Origin: Ciona intestinalis
Lineage: Eukaryota; Chordata; Ascidiacea; Phlebobranchia; Cionidae
Length of the DNA: 64,000 nucleotides
Assembly: GCF_000224145.3 (NCBI RefSeq)
Contig: NC_020172.2
Location: forward strand, 2,835,557-2,899,556
Direction of reading: 5' to 3'
Under the pieces are notes generated by a model. That model saw nothing but the letters and a program-made list of their open reading frames with translations, made no database searches and was not told the origin of the DNA. Within the stretch, counting starts at the first letter, position 1. Each line of letters begins with the position of its first letter. Shown in pieces: positions 53,966-63,947 of this stretch. A program made the translations under genes and the position numbers.

Positions 53966-56037
53966 ATGACGTCACTGTCACTACCGGCACGGCCTGCGAT
54001 GGAGAGTCGGCAACTCAGCAGCAGCACCTTGCGGTCAAATATATCAGGCAGGTCGTCTGCGGTGTGGCGCTGCTCTCGCACGAAAACGAATAAATTTCGA
54101 CGCGGGGTTTCTCGAGCGCCTTCTTCAACAGGTAAGCTGTTTGTTAAAGTAGAAAAACGTTTTTTTAGCAGGATTTTTTCCTTTAAGAAGCCGGAACGTT
54201 TGAAATAAAAATCGCAACTTACATACAGGCTGTCAAGAATATCCATCGGTGGGATTTTTATTTCAAATGTTTTAATTTAAAAAAAACTGAGCCCATCTTT
54301 AATGATGTATAAGTTTAAAATTAAATTAGGGAATTTTTTTTAAAAAAAGGGAAAACTTACATGTATAAACTGTCATGTTTGTAATAAAACTTACCAGAAT
54401 ACTTAAGTTTCATTTACTTAAAACCAATACCAGTCACAATTTACTTCATCTCACAGAAGAGGACAACGAAGAGTTCGTTTCTCCTAACGGAACTCGGAAA
54501 TTTTCGGTTCCGAAGTTCCCCGAATCCAACCTGTACCGTCGTTATTACGTTGATCAGCAAACAGGTGAAATGAGGTCATCAGCAACTGGACGAAATGCAA
54601 ACAGATCTGCTGCTACGTCGCCTGCCACCCCTGTCACGGATATCGACCAAAAACGGTGCGGACTTTCATTCCTTTTTTCTTTACTTATATCATATTGTGG
54701 GAAAGATGGAATACCGTTAGCACATAATATGCCGTATTTCCCGATCATCTATTCTCCCGATCACCAGCTACGGTTGTGTAATTCGGTACATATATTTTGT
54801 TTACTACAATATAGAATAAAAATGGAATGAAAACATATCCCATTCCAAACCATACTACTATGTGTTCTACATTTAATAGGTTGAGTTAAGATGGTCCACG
54901 TTTTCATTCTCCGTTGTTATCCAATTTGTTAGTAAAAAAGCAGTGAATGATATAACCTCTCGACTCTAACTAAAAAAACGTTGTTAATTGTCAAAACTCA
55001 CAATTAGGAAATATTGGATATAATGTGCTAACGGTATCTATAGTATTCTATCTTACACCACAATACTATACTTTTACATATAGAAAGTTACACTGTCAAA
55101 TGCTAGGGTTTTGTAAATTGGTATTTCTACATATTTAAATGGTTTCCAACGAATGAATAGTGAGCTTATTTTTCTGAGTACTACTTGGGTAAAAGTTATA
55201 TTGCGAATTTGAGTAAAATAACTAAGTACCCAAAGCATGAAATACTTTAAATAAAAACAGACTCCCATTTAATTTTGGTGAATTTCACAAATGCCCGAAA
55301 AAGAAAACGCGCCCTTTTTCGGCAAAACACCCCTACTCAGAAGTTACATAATTTTTCATTATTTCTCTGGAGCATACCGTTATTATTTATAGTTTTCTGC
55401 CTTGCGCACGATCGACCAGATTCTGTCGATAAACTGTCAAAGTAAATCAGATCTTTTTCTCAGGCAAGACGTCGGCTGGCGAAGAAGCGTTTCTCCCCCG
55501 CGAGTTATTAATCGAACGTTCTGGGATCACAGTTTAAAAACCCAGGGGATTACAATCACGCAAAAGCGTCAAAGTTACCCCTACCAGCCCCCTATTTTAC
55601 CCCGAACGGCACCAAACACGTGCCACTTACCCCGAATTAGCAGAAGCGCCGATTCCTCTTCCGGGTTCGAAATTCCCACGCGTTACCCACGTGGTCAGCA
55701 GCGACCAACCACAATCGCTTCCGGACACAATGCCCTTTTATTACGCCATAAACAAATCCTGGAAACCGCTAACCGAGCCGCGCGTGACGTAGCGTGGTCA
55801 CGTGCGCGGCAGCAGGACGCCGAGATGCTGACGTCACTGAAACGACGTCATCATGACGTCACGATCCGACTACCATGCGAATCCGGACATTACCCACCCC
55901 GCCAGTACCCACTTAACTGGAACAAATTACTTTCTGGTGACGTCACGATGCGGTGCGGTCAGCAGGCTAGTATGACGTCACTGAAGGCGAACAAAAAGTG
56001 CGAAGATTGGTTAAATAGTTGGGCCGTGGATAAATGA
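53966..56037 (+). CDS. Unrecognised three-exon gene, basic low-complexity protein
   Basis: Not recognised. Exons 53966-54131, 54457-54655 and 55464-56037 join in phase and give 312 aa; a later in-frame ATG (53999) would give 301 aa, and further 5' exons are possible. The protein is hydrophilic and Arg/Ser/Pro/Thr-rich, with no membrane segment or clear fold signature. Visible pieces are an acidic stretch (GEEDNEEF) at about residue 56, FPESNLYRRYYVDQQTGE, Ser/Thr/Ala-rich linkers, a Pro-rich segment (YPYQPPILPRTAPN), a likely helix (LLLRHKQILETANRAARDVA) and a Trp-containing C-terminus (DWLNSWAVDK). Base composition is more GC-rich than the neighbours, especially exon 3, with many CpG-containing codons. 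Exon 3 contains four TGACGTCA palindromes and exon 1 one more. Intron 2 holds two decayed MITE copies. A cytoskeletal or ciliary protein would be a guess. Confidence 0.7.
54692..54860 (+). mobile_element. MITE copy 22, diverged (intron of the unknown gene)
   Basis: ATTGTGGGAAAGATGGAATAC, TAGCACATAATATGCC, CATATCCCATTCCAAACCATAC. Begins 37 bp after exon 2. Confidence 0.65.
54876..55069 (-). mobile_element. MITE copy 23, diverged
   Basis: AGGTTGAGTTAAGATGGTCC, ACGTTGTTAATTGTCAAAAC, TCTATCTTACACCACAATAC. Next to copy 22 in opposite orientation. Confidence 0.65.
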
Positions 56038-56541
56038 CCTTTATCGTCAATTTTACTTTTCTTATTATTGCCCTTTATTGTATGCGGTACACCTTATTTA
56101 TATAAATACAAGGCAGCGACTTTTACATGCCGAGTAATATGAAAATGTAGGAAACGTTGAGTCTGTTTTACTTTGAATTTATTATTTTTCAATATTCTAT
56201 AATTTATAGGTAACAAAGTAATTATCAGAAAATGGAAATAAATATAATAGTTCATTAAAAAAACTAGGCGCCGAAATAACATCGTATTTTTAAAGCACGC
56301 ATGCGCTTCGTACAGAATTTTTTTCGAAGCTGGATGCCGCTGCCATTGGCCCAGTTATTTAAACTGGTAGATAAAATGAAAAGGTTTCATAGACCCTGTA
56401 AAAAGTTGCTTATGTTTATAAAAAAACAACTTGTTATTGAGTTTGAAAATACGAAGCCCATGTTATAAGCCGTACGGTATAACGTCCCGCTATGCGAGAA
56501 TATATATAAGCAATAACGATAATTCGCATAACGTTTATTGT
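56038..56541. other. Spacer between the unknown gene and the cortexin-like gene
   Basis: The genes converge here. AT-rich 3' flanks, no further gene seen. Confidence 0.55.
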
Positions 56542-56586
56542 CGTGGGGTAAGATGAAACACGGACCATCTTACCCCAACCTACTAT
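56542..56586. mobile_element. Minimal MITE remnant, TIRs only
   Basis: CGTGGGGTAAGATGAAACAC joined almost directly to GACCATCTTACCCCAACCTA. A 45-bp deletion product of the GGGGTAAGATG subfamily. Confidence 0.7.
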
Positions 56587-56719
56587 ACAGTATATTTTGT
56601 AAGTTCTGCTGTATGAATGTTTATTTGTCTTCTCAGTGAAGAGCATTTTCCATTCACAGTTCGTGAACTGGCGTTGATGTGATTGTGATACGAAATCACG
56701 TAAACGTCGTGATACCAAA

Positions 56720-57837
56720 TCACATGAAACTTTGTAGCGTTCCTTTTTCGAGGTTATCGGTCCAAGTGTCTTTATCCATTGCAGCGTAAGGATCCAAAAC
56801 CACCACAGCACATCTGTAATATACATATTTATACAGATATTTTTTTCGATGAAGCTTGAGCGCATAATTCGAGTACACAATTTAGCTCAGTGCGTGGCAG
56901 TAGATATGTTTATCATGGAGTATAGATATGTTTATACAGATTTCTTTTTGTTTTCGTTTTACGGTGAAGCTCTCGTAGTCTATAGTACTTGCATAATTCG
57001 TGTACCCTGAAGGTAGCTTTGGTGAATAAGCAAACGGGTGAATAAGCAAACGGGTCGATTATACCACGTCACCTGAGTTCTATATACAACACCGCCAATT
57101 TTTGTACGCGCATAAAGTAACCTCGAAAACGTCTTTACTTTTGTATAAATTGAGTAAGACTTGCGTAGATAGTTGTGACTATTGTGGTCTGTGACGTTCA
57201 ATTTCAATTGGATTAGTAAACCTTTTTATCGAGTTTGGAAATGTCACGCATTCGCTGTGTGTAAACAGTGAACATTTAACAGCGTTTTGCTACTAAAGTG
57301 GTGTATACATAGTATTGTTAAGGAGATACACCTTTTCATTCTATTTTTCCCATTTGGTAGTAAACAAAGAGCATTCTAAGAATTATAAAACTGTATCCTC
57401 ATGACTCCCATAGACATATACCGTTGTTAATTGTTTAAAACACGATCATGGTACTTGGATATTATATGCTCAAGGTACCCGCGTTATTTCCCACTATACT
57501 ATAGTATTGCCGTTAGCACAATAATATAACATATTTCCTAATCATGTTCTAATAAATAATAACGTTCTCTTATAAGTGGCAAAAATACAGGCCGGTATAC
57601 AATTCATTTGTTTACTATCAAATGGCGATGATATTAAAATTATTGACCATCTTACCCCAATCAAACAATTATATTTCACGCCGTTTGTTATATAACAAAC
57701 TAAAAAGAAACCGCTTACCTGTATATTTGAGATAGTAGAAATATAATCAAACCGACAAGGAACACACATATCAGCGCTTCTTCTGGTCCAAGACGTATAT
57801 GTATATGAGCCCCCATAATTTCGGCTGGGTCCGACAT
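56720..57837 (-). CDS. CTXN: Cortexin-family small membrane protein
   Basis: Cortexins are about 80-residue single-pass proteins abundant in vertebrate neurons; their molecular role is poorly known. Two exons, 57837-57719 and 56813-56720, join in phase (AG|A) to give 70 aa. The N-terminus is short and acidic (MSDPAEIMGAH); one membrane helix follows at about 22-39 (LICVFLVGLIIFLLSQIY), then the family signature: Arg-Cys directly after the helix, V-L-DPY, and W-T-D (RCAVVVLDPY, DKDTWTDNLEKG). Human CTXN1 has RCVRILLDPY and SSWTDHKEALERG at the same spacing, which makes the match convincing despite the small size. The C-terminus is shorter than in vertebrates. The intron (56814-57718) contains two MITE copies and a 17-bp tandem duplication. 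Nervous-system expression would be expected by family but is not shown by sequence. Confidence 0.85.
57022..57058. repeat. 17-bp tandem duplication (cortexin intron)
   Basis: GTGAATAAGCAAACGGG occurs twice back to back. Confidence 0.85.
57311..57500 (-). mobile_element. MITE copy 24 (cortexin intron)
   Basis: Left end reduced (AAGGAGATACACC), core TTTGGTAGTAAACAAAGAGC and AAAACACGATCATGG, right end degraded. Confidence 0.75.
57507..57661 (+). mobile_element. MITE copy 25, diverged (cortexin intron)
   Basis: GCCGTTAGCACAATAATATAAC, ACTATCAAATGGCGATG, GACCATCTTACCCCAATC. Ends 58 bp from exon 1 of the cortexin-like gene. Confidence 0.65.
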
Positions 57838-57894
57838 TTTTAAAAAACTAAAAAAAAAAACTTAATCCGTAACTAAAGATCGGGTTAACTGTAT

Positions 57895-58075
57895 AGTACA
57901 GTGGGGTAAGATGGGATACCTTCAGCACAAAATTTTGATTGTCCTTAAAAAATTAACAACGATCTATGGGAGTCGTGAGGGTACGGTTTTATAATTCTTT
58001 GTATGTTTTTTGTTTACTTCCAAATGGGAGAAGAAAATAGAATGAAAAGGTGTCCCATCTTACCCCGCCCACTAT
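57895..58075 (+). mobile_element. MITE copy 26, GGGGTAAGATG subfamily
   Basis: CAGTGGGGTAAGATGGGATAC, AAAATTAACAACGATCTATGG and GTGTCCCATCTTACCCCGCC. Inserted about 60 bp upstream of the cortexin-like start codon. Confidence 0.86.
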
Positions 58076-58562
58076 CTATGTCTTTGCTGCTTAAAACTAT
58101 TCCATATTTCAGTTCTTCATATAACAGTTCTGGTTAATTACTATTCAGTTCATGGTCAGTATAAGTTCAAGTAATAAAGGTTTTTATCTAGATGTGCAAA
58201 TCCGGATTTTCATAAATAGTTAACTGTATACTGCGCGACTAACAAAAGCGTTTTCCGAACCAAAACTCTGGTTAATGCTAACACCTAATCAACAGCTGCT
58301 GTATGCACACCGAGCATTCCTAAAGCATAACACTGAACTGTCTCAGCGCTTTACACGTGCCCTTTGGGAATTCGACGTTTCAAATCAATTCAAAAAGGAT
58401 TACGTCTTGTAGTCTGTCTTGTTCGCGCCTGCACATGTAAAATGTTTTTTACCATCGATTTTACCCAACCCCTTGTTTTTTACCAGATTTTAAAATATTC
58501 TTTGTAGAGATAAATAACGTTTCTGGTATATTTGAAACCATAAAAAAACTCTTAATAATGAA

Positions 58563-58605
58563 ATTTTCTAGCGACGCGAGGATATAGCAAGTTACATTTA
58601 AATCA
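58563..58605 (+). mobile_element. SINE terminal fragment
   Basis: TAGCGACGCGAGGATATAGCAAGTTACATTTA matches the inverse of the family's TAAGTTAC...CGCG terminal segment. Confidence 0.5.
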
Positions 58606-58717
58606 AATCTCTATGTTCCTGAAGATCCGTGAGTATAACTGTACGCCGTCGGCATTCTTCGTTTCTTTTCATTTGTGCAGAAGACGACACGGTAACACAG
58701 TGTCGGTAAGCCATTAG

Positions 58718-58853
58718 GAGTTTCAGTTTATGTAGGAAATGCTTCTTCAATTACGCACCAGAAAATAATTCAGAAATTAAACTTGAACGTCAATATGAAG
58801 CGTTAGGATTATCGGAAGCGGGTTTATTAACACAGTTAAAAAGGAAAATACAG
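58718..58853 (+). CDS. Candidate internal exon of an unidentified gene
   Basis: Between an acceptor (CCATTAG) and a strong donor (CAG|GTAAAA) lies a 45-codon open stretch with protein-like composition: CRKCFFNYAPENN, then a likely amphipathic helix (RQYEALGLSEAGLLTQLKRK). It contains no in-frame ATG, so an upstream exon would be required. A phase-compatible 3' exon could be 60077-60151 (GTT ATA ... TCA TAA). No family is recognised, and the frame could be chance. Confidence 0.25.
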
Positions 58854-59017
58854 GTAAAATATTTTATGTTTGTGATAGAATGGTAGACTGCTCAATTTTG
58901 AGTAAAACAAGTCGTCCTACACACACACTCGTCGGCTCACGAGAAAACCGCGTGGACGATATTTTGTATACGCTGATTTTTTATGTTGGCGCAATGTAGC
59001 GCTATAGAGAAGCGAGT

Positions 59018-59305
59018 GAATAAATGGGCAGCTTACTTTTAGCCTCGCGTGGCGGGAAACGACAGTCGTTACAGCTCGGATGTTCCGTCGTACTCGCTTA
59101 CGAAGTATGTAACTTTGTGGGTGTATGTTTTGTTTTGTATCGCTTACAATTAATGCAGCCCATTATTGGCTACTGGATTGGAACAATTGCGTTAAGTGTC
59201 TTGCCCAAGAACACATACGCCCACAATGGTAGCAGCGACAAGCCTTGAACATTACCTCTGGGTTAAAGGCAAGCGCACTAACGACTGTGCCCCGACGCCG
59301 TAATA
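59018..59305 (-). mobile_element. SINE copy, full length with tRNA-like head
   Basis: The most complete copy. Read on the minus strand it begins GGCGTCGGGGCACAGTCGTT, with A-box-like TAGTGCGCTTGCC and B-box-like GGTAATGTTCAAGGC, then CCATTGTGGGCGTATGTG, GGGCAAGACACTTAACGC, the 13-bp palindrome AACGACTGTCGTT and a TTTATTCACTC tail. About 288 bp. RNA polymerase III transcription is inferred. Confidence 0.85.
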
Positions 59306-59417
59306 TAAAGTGCGTAATATAATATGAAACGTTCGAGACTGTTTTGAAACATTAGTGACGAATATTTTCATTCACTTGCCTGTTTCTTAGCTTTGATCTT
59401 TAAATTAAAGTTATATA

Positions 59418-59582
59418 TAGTAGGGTGGGGTAAAACGGGACACCTTTCGTAATTTTACCATTTAACAATGCTTTCTTAAACTCGTGAAGCCACTGTTATA
59501 TATTTCTTTAATTGTTTTTTTACTACCAAATAGGACAATAAAATAGAATAAAAACTTGTCTCATCTTACCCCAACCTACTGT
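59418..59582 (+). mobile_element. MITE copy 27, GGGGTAAGATG subfamily
   Basis: AGTAGGGTGGGGTAAAACGGG and TCTCATCTTACCCCAACCTAC with a shortened core. Confidence 0.82.
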
Positions 59583-59848
59583 ATTTGAGTACTACTACCT
59601 TTTCTATGCTGATTTTTTTAAACTAACTTGTATTTTAATTTTAAATAAAACAAACAAAAGAACAGTTTTAGTTAAAAGTTTACTAAAAAATAATTCCAAT
59701 AAATAGACTTGGAAATAAAATCACAATAATCAACTAGTAAGATTAACTAATCGCATGTTGCACTATATAATGTAGGATGCATGTGGCATTAAATATATAC
59801 GCATAATTTGAAACATGCAGTAATTAACAGCAAGGTGTAACCGTATGT

Positions 59849-60033
59849 GTGCATTAGAAAATGTCAATTTAAATTGGTTCCATTTTTTCGAAAACATGTG
59901 TGCAGAAAACGTCAAATTAAATAGTTTGCCTTTTTTTCGTAAAAGTGGGGGGAAATGGCAAATTAGACTATTGGCCTCTTTTTGAAAAATATGTGTGCAG
60001 AAATTGTCAAATTACACGTTTTCATTTTTTTTT
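59849..60033. repeat. Imperfect tandem repeat, about four units of 45-50 bp
   Basis: GTGTGCA(G/T), AA(A/T)(A/T/C)GTCAA(A)TTA and CATTTTTTCGAAAA/CTTTTTTTCGTAAA recur in order, likely generating the ORF that overlaps here. Between 60034 and 60765 only the tentative exon at 60077-60151 is noted. Confidence 0.6.
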
Positions 60034-60765
60034 CTATGGCATATGATAGTATTAAAATTATATGTTTTACGCACAGGTTATACACCAGCACCTTAAACTT
60101 AAAACAAGCTATGGCAGAAAATATAAAGTGTACACAACTAATAGTTCATAAATTTAAAACATTTTTAAATTTTTTGTTCGTAGCAAAAACAATTTGGACT
60201 GGTTACAGTAAAAACAATTTGGACGCAACAATGGAAAAACAACACCAGCGTATTAAAAACTTGAAAAATTTGTGGCATTTTTTACCTGCAACAAAATGGG
60301 TGTGTACAAGTTATGACACTTAAAGTTTAAAGAAATATTTAGGCTTTAAAAAATTGGGTGATATTCCAATACAGACATTACAGCACATACAGTTTAAAAA
60401 ATCAAAAACCAAAACAATCTCCAGTGATGTATTTTTCCCTCCTAAATTTTTTAATTTTTTTTAACAAAACTTTTCAAATGAAGACAATTGTGATGTATAT
60501 ATTGACTGTAACGTCTGTATTGAAACTGACCAGAAAATCAATATTTTATGAAACTAGGTTTTATTGATATGGCAACTTTATTACAGCAACTAAGTCTGCA
60601 TGAGGTTATGTTTTTTAAATATAAAACTCACAATTTACTTCTGTAAATTTTTGAGGGCATTCTGGATTAGAAATATAACATTGAGTGACTTTTTATGATT
60701 ATAATTATTACCTTACATGAATCAATAAAATTTGAAAACTTAAATTAAATTTTTTGAATTTCAAA

Positions 60766-63700
60766 CTAATGGTTTCCGTCTTTGAAATAATGTTTCTTTA
60801 TCTCTTCAATCTTTTTGCACCACATGAGGGCATTGTTAGATTTATCAATAAGGTGATAGGTCCTGTTCGGCGTATGAACGAGAAAAATTCGGAAAGATTT
60901 TGGTTCAGTTCGAAGTTCACTGGACCAAGGTATTTCTCCTTTGACCTCCTTTGAGTTCGGGTCGATGTAGATGAGCTTAGGACCTTCAGTGAGCAAGAAC
61001 TCGCGCAGTTTAACTGAAAAGCCACGTTTCTTTTCAAGCTGGCCTGGAAAAATGTATTTTTGTTGAAACAAAATATTTTTTGTTATATTTTGTTATATTT
61101 TATTAGTTAATATTTACTGAAAATTAATGCAACTTTCAGCAGTTTAACTGAAAAGCCCATTTTCCAATGTTTACAAAATAATTTATTATTTCATTTATTA
61201 GTTTAATTTCAAAAATAAATACCATGTTTAGTTTTAAGTTGATCTGAAAAAGGTATTTAAAAGTAGGTATATAATATAGAAGTTTCGAATGAAGATTATT
61301 GATAAAGTACATATACACTCAAAATTCTACATCTTAAGTAGCTGGCATTTTAGTGCTATGTCTACAAAGGGCATTGTGTAGCTACTACAACGTGGGGTTA
61401 ATAATTGATGAGAAAAACAAGTAAATAAAGTTGTTTTTTACAAAATTCTCCAGCCCTGTGGTGCGCAAACAATTTTTACAGCTTCTAAAACAACACATAC
61501 TTGTGGCATTTTAAATGAAATATAAAAGGCAACACTGCAGTTAGCCAGCGTGAAATATATATAGATAATAAGATATTACAATCTGCAAAATAAATAACAT
61601 AAACTTACAATCAAAACAATACAAAAAAGGAAATAAACATATTCTATGGTAGCGCAAACTAGTTTAGGGTAAAATGAGAAATGTTTTCATGCTTTTTTTG
61701 TCCTATTTGGTAGTAAACAAAAAAAGATTTACAGATTTATAAAACCGTATCTCCACAACTCAAAAAATTGTCACTGATTGTTAGAAACATGATTAGAAAG
61801 TGCCAATGGTATCAATCTTACCCTACTATACATAAATATAATTTGAAAATGCTTTTATTTTTTAGCCCCCAAATTTGGCAGTAAACAAAAATACCTTGCC
61901 AATGGTATTAATTTTACCCTACTAAATATAAATTAATTTTTTCCCTCTATATAACTATATAACAAATCGTTACCCTGTTTTAATATAAGATTCCCTTTTG
62001 CAAAATAATCCCACTCCGAAGACTGTTGTTTCCTTAGCCATCTCTCCCTGTCTTCTTTCCCCATCACAGCAGGGAGTCCATACCCAGATATATCTGTTGG
62101 GTCACTTGTTGCAAGTTGTGATGAATCCTGATGTGAATTGAACAAGTTAGAAGTCACAGTAAATACTTTTGAATGCTAAGGGCATGTAATTTATAGTTGT
62201 CATAGATATTATATACAAATACAATTATTTATATACTTATATAGAAAGAGAGAAAATTTATTTTACAATATTTTTACATGCCTTAAAGGATATGTAGTTT
62301 TAGTTTTTGTTCGTAATAGGCATATATATTATATAAGTTAGGTAAATATGTATATAGACATAGAGACTAGAGAAAGTATTTATTTTTTATAATTTTAACA
62401 TGCATATACAAAGAAATTTCAGTAAAACTAAAAAATTCTGCAAACAAAAACAATAAAAATGTCTGGAACAATATTTATTTATATTTATATTATATATATA
62501 TATAATTAGTATAATAGTAAGATGGGGGAAGACAGGACACCTTTACCACATAATATCCAGATCATGTTTTAAACAATTAACAACGGTCTATGGGAGTGGT
62601 GTGGTGAGGATACGGTTTTATAATTCTTTGAATGTTCTTTGTTCACTACCAAATTGGATAAGAAAATAGAACAATAAGATGTCCCATCTTCCTCCACACT
62701 AGTAAAAGTTATTTCCATCTTACCCCTTTTACTTTGGATTCTTCAACCACTTGGTTTTTGAAATCGTTTATAAAAGCTTGGTCGAATCCATCAGCTAAGT
62801 CTTCCACTGTATCCTCATCTGAGCTGTCTCCTGCCAGCGCTAACATTGTTTTTGGCGCAGGTTGATTTGCCAAATTTTCCCAGTCGATTCCAGAAAAAAA
62901 CGGATGCTCCATTAGACGCTCATACCCACCACACGAGGCACTACCGAGTCTCTCCATTGGGTTAAGTTGGAGTAGCGAGGAAATTAAATTTTTTGCATCG
63001 CGGTCAAAATTCTCAGGGAACTCGTATTTACAGTTCACAATTTGCTGGAAGATTAAATATTCATTCGGAGCTTTGAAGGGAAACTCTCCTGTTAACATCT
63101 GGTACACTATGCACCCTAGTGCCCATAAGTCCGAACTTTTGCAAGCTTTTTTGTCTTTGAGTAACTCCGGAGACACATATTGTGCTGTTCCGACAAAGGA
63201 AGATGATCTAGGCTCGTCCCCAGAGTCAGAGAGCTGTTTTGCTGTTCCAAAATCCGTAATCTGAATCTGCATCTTATCATTGAAGAGTATGTTTTCTGGT
63301 TTTAGATCTCGGTGGATAATGTTGAGTGAATGAAGATGTTGTAATGCAGAAACTATCTGTGCCGTGTAAAACCTCGCGCATTCCATGTCAAATTTACCTG
63401 CAAGTAATAGAATTTGTTTCGAAACTTTCCCTTACTGTTCTACTATTACCATTATAAAATGTGTGACTGCAGTCTATTTATAATTATGATAATTGCCTCT
63501 TTGATAATTTAATTACTGTAGCCGAGATTAGGGAAATTTTAACTGCGAAGAAAATTTTAACTAAAACATTCTTTTTATGTACTAGCCGACTATTACCATA
63601 ATAAAATGTCGGACCACAATTTATAAAATAATATTATTTGTTTGTTTGATTCCGGTAGCGAAAACAAAGCAATTGGAAAAATAAAAATACCGAATATCAT

Positions 63701-63928
63701 GATCAAACAAATCCATGTATTCTAAATTTAACATTTCTAAAAAAAATTGAACCTGAGTTTTCTACAGAAAATAGGATTTTTACCTAATTGTTTAATTTTT
63801 GATAAAAGTTCACCCTTTCTTGCAACACTTAGACCAAAATACAATCGTTCACTGTCTTGGAAGGTGAAGTACAGACGGACAAAGAAAGGATGATCAAGAC
63901 GACTCAGAACTTGTTTTTCTCTTTCAAC
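60766..63928 (-). CDS. PDPK1: PDPK1 (PDK1) kinase, 5' part outside the window
   Basis: Master AGC kinase that phosphorylates the activation loop of AKT, S6K, SGK and PKC downstream of PI3K. Exons visible, 5' to 3': 63928-63784, 63397-62724, 62127-61974, 61043-60766; phases join. The N-lobe exons with the P-loop and catalytic Lys lie beyond the right edge. Seen here: [17 protein letters not shown], catalytic loop [11 protein letters not shown], the activation loop [12 protein letters not shown] whose Ser corresponds to human autophosphorylation Ser241, [13 protein letters not shown], and the C-lobe end [15 protein letters not shown] short acidic linker ([11 protein letters not shown]) precedes the C-terminal PH domain ([51 protein letters not shown]). 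The linker lacks most of the long Ser-rich segment of human PDPK1. Introns contain MITE copies and a decayed duplicate of the last exon's start. Confidence 0.95.
61139..61265 (-). pseudogene. Decayed duplicate of the 5' end of the last PDPK1 exon
   Basis: The + strand segment GCAGTTTAACTGAAAAGCC (61139 on) repeats 61005-61023 exactly. CCATGTTTAGTTTTAAGTTG + ATCTGAAAAAGG (about 61222-61254) matches CCACGTTTCTTTTCAAGCTG + GCCTGGAAAAATG of the exon's acceptor. The two halves are separated by about 65 bp of inserted AT-rich DNA. On the gene strand this is an old tandem copy of acceptor plus exon start, no longer open as a unit. Confidence 0.75.
61661..61829 (-). mobile_element. MITE copy 28, diverged (PDPK1 intron)
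   Basis: TAGGGTAAAATGAGAAATG, TTTGGTAGTAAACAAAAAAAG, AAACATGATTAGAAAG, ATCAATCTTACCCTACTATA. A further fragment with GGCAGTAAACAAAAATACC and TTTTACCCTACT follows at about 61870-61924. Confidence 0.7.
62516..62703 (+). mobile_element. MITE copy 29 (PDPK1 intron)
   Basis: AGTAAGATGGGGGAAGACAGG, ACAATTAACAACGGTCTATGG, GATGTCCCATCTTCCTCCAC. Ends 21 bp from the large kinase exon. Confidence 0.87.
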
Positions 63929-63947
63929 CTGTGACAATAATAAGCTG

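Noticed and set aside
53794-54246. 150-codon minus-strand open frame
   Set aside because: It is the antisense shadow of exon 1 of the + strand unknown gene, lacking its own homology or better codon use.
58681-58735. An extra exon 58681-58705 spliced to 58736
   Set aside because: The implied intron would be 30 bp, too short to be credible; the acceptor at 58717 is preferred for that candidate.
59982-60323. 113-codon open frame
   Set aside because: It runs through an AT-rich tandem repeat and low-complexity sequence, with no splice or homology support.
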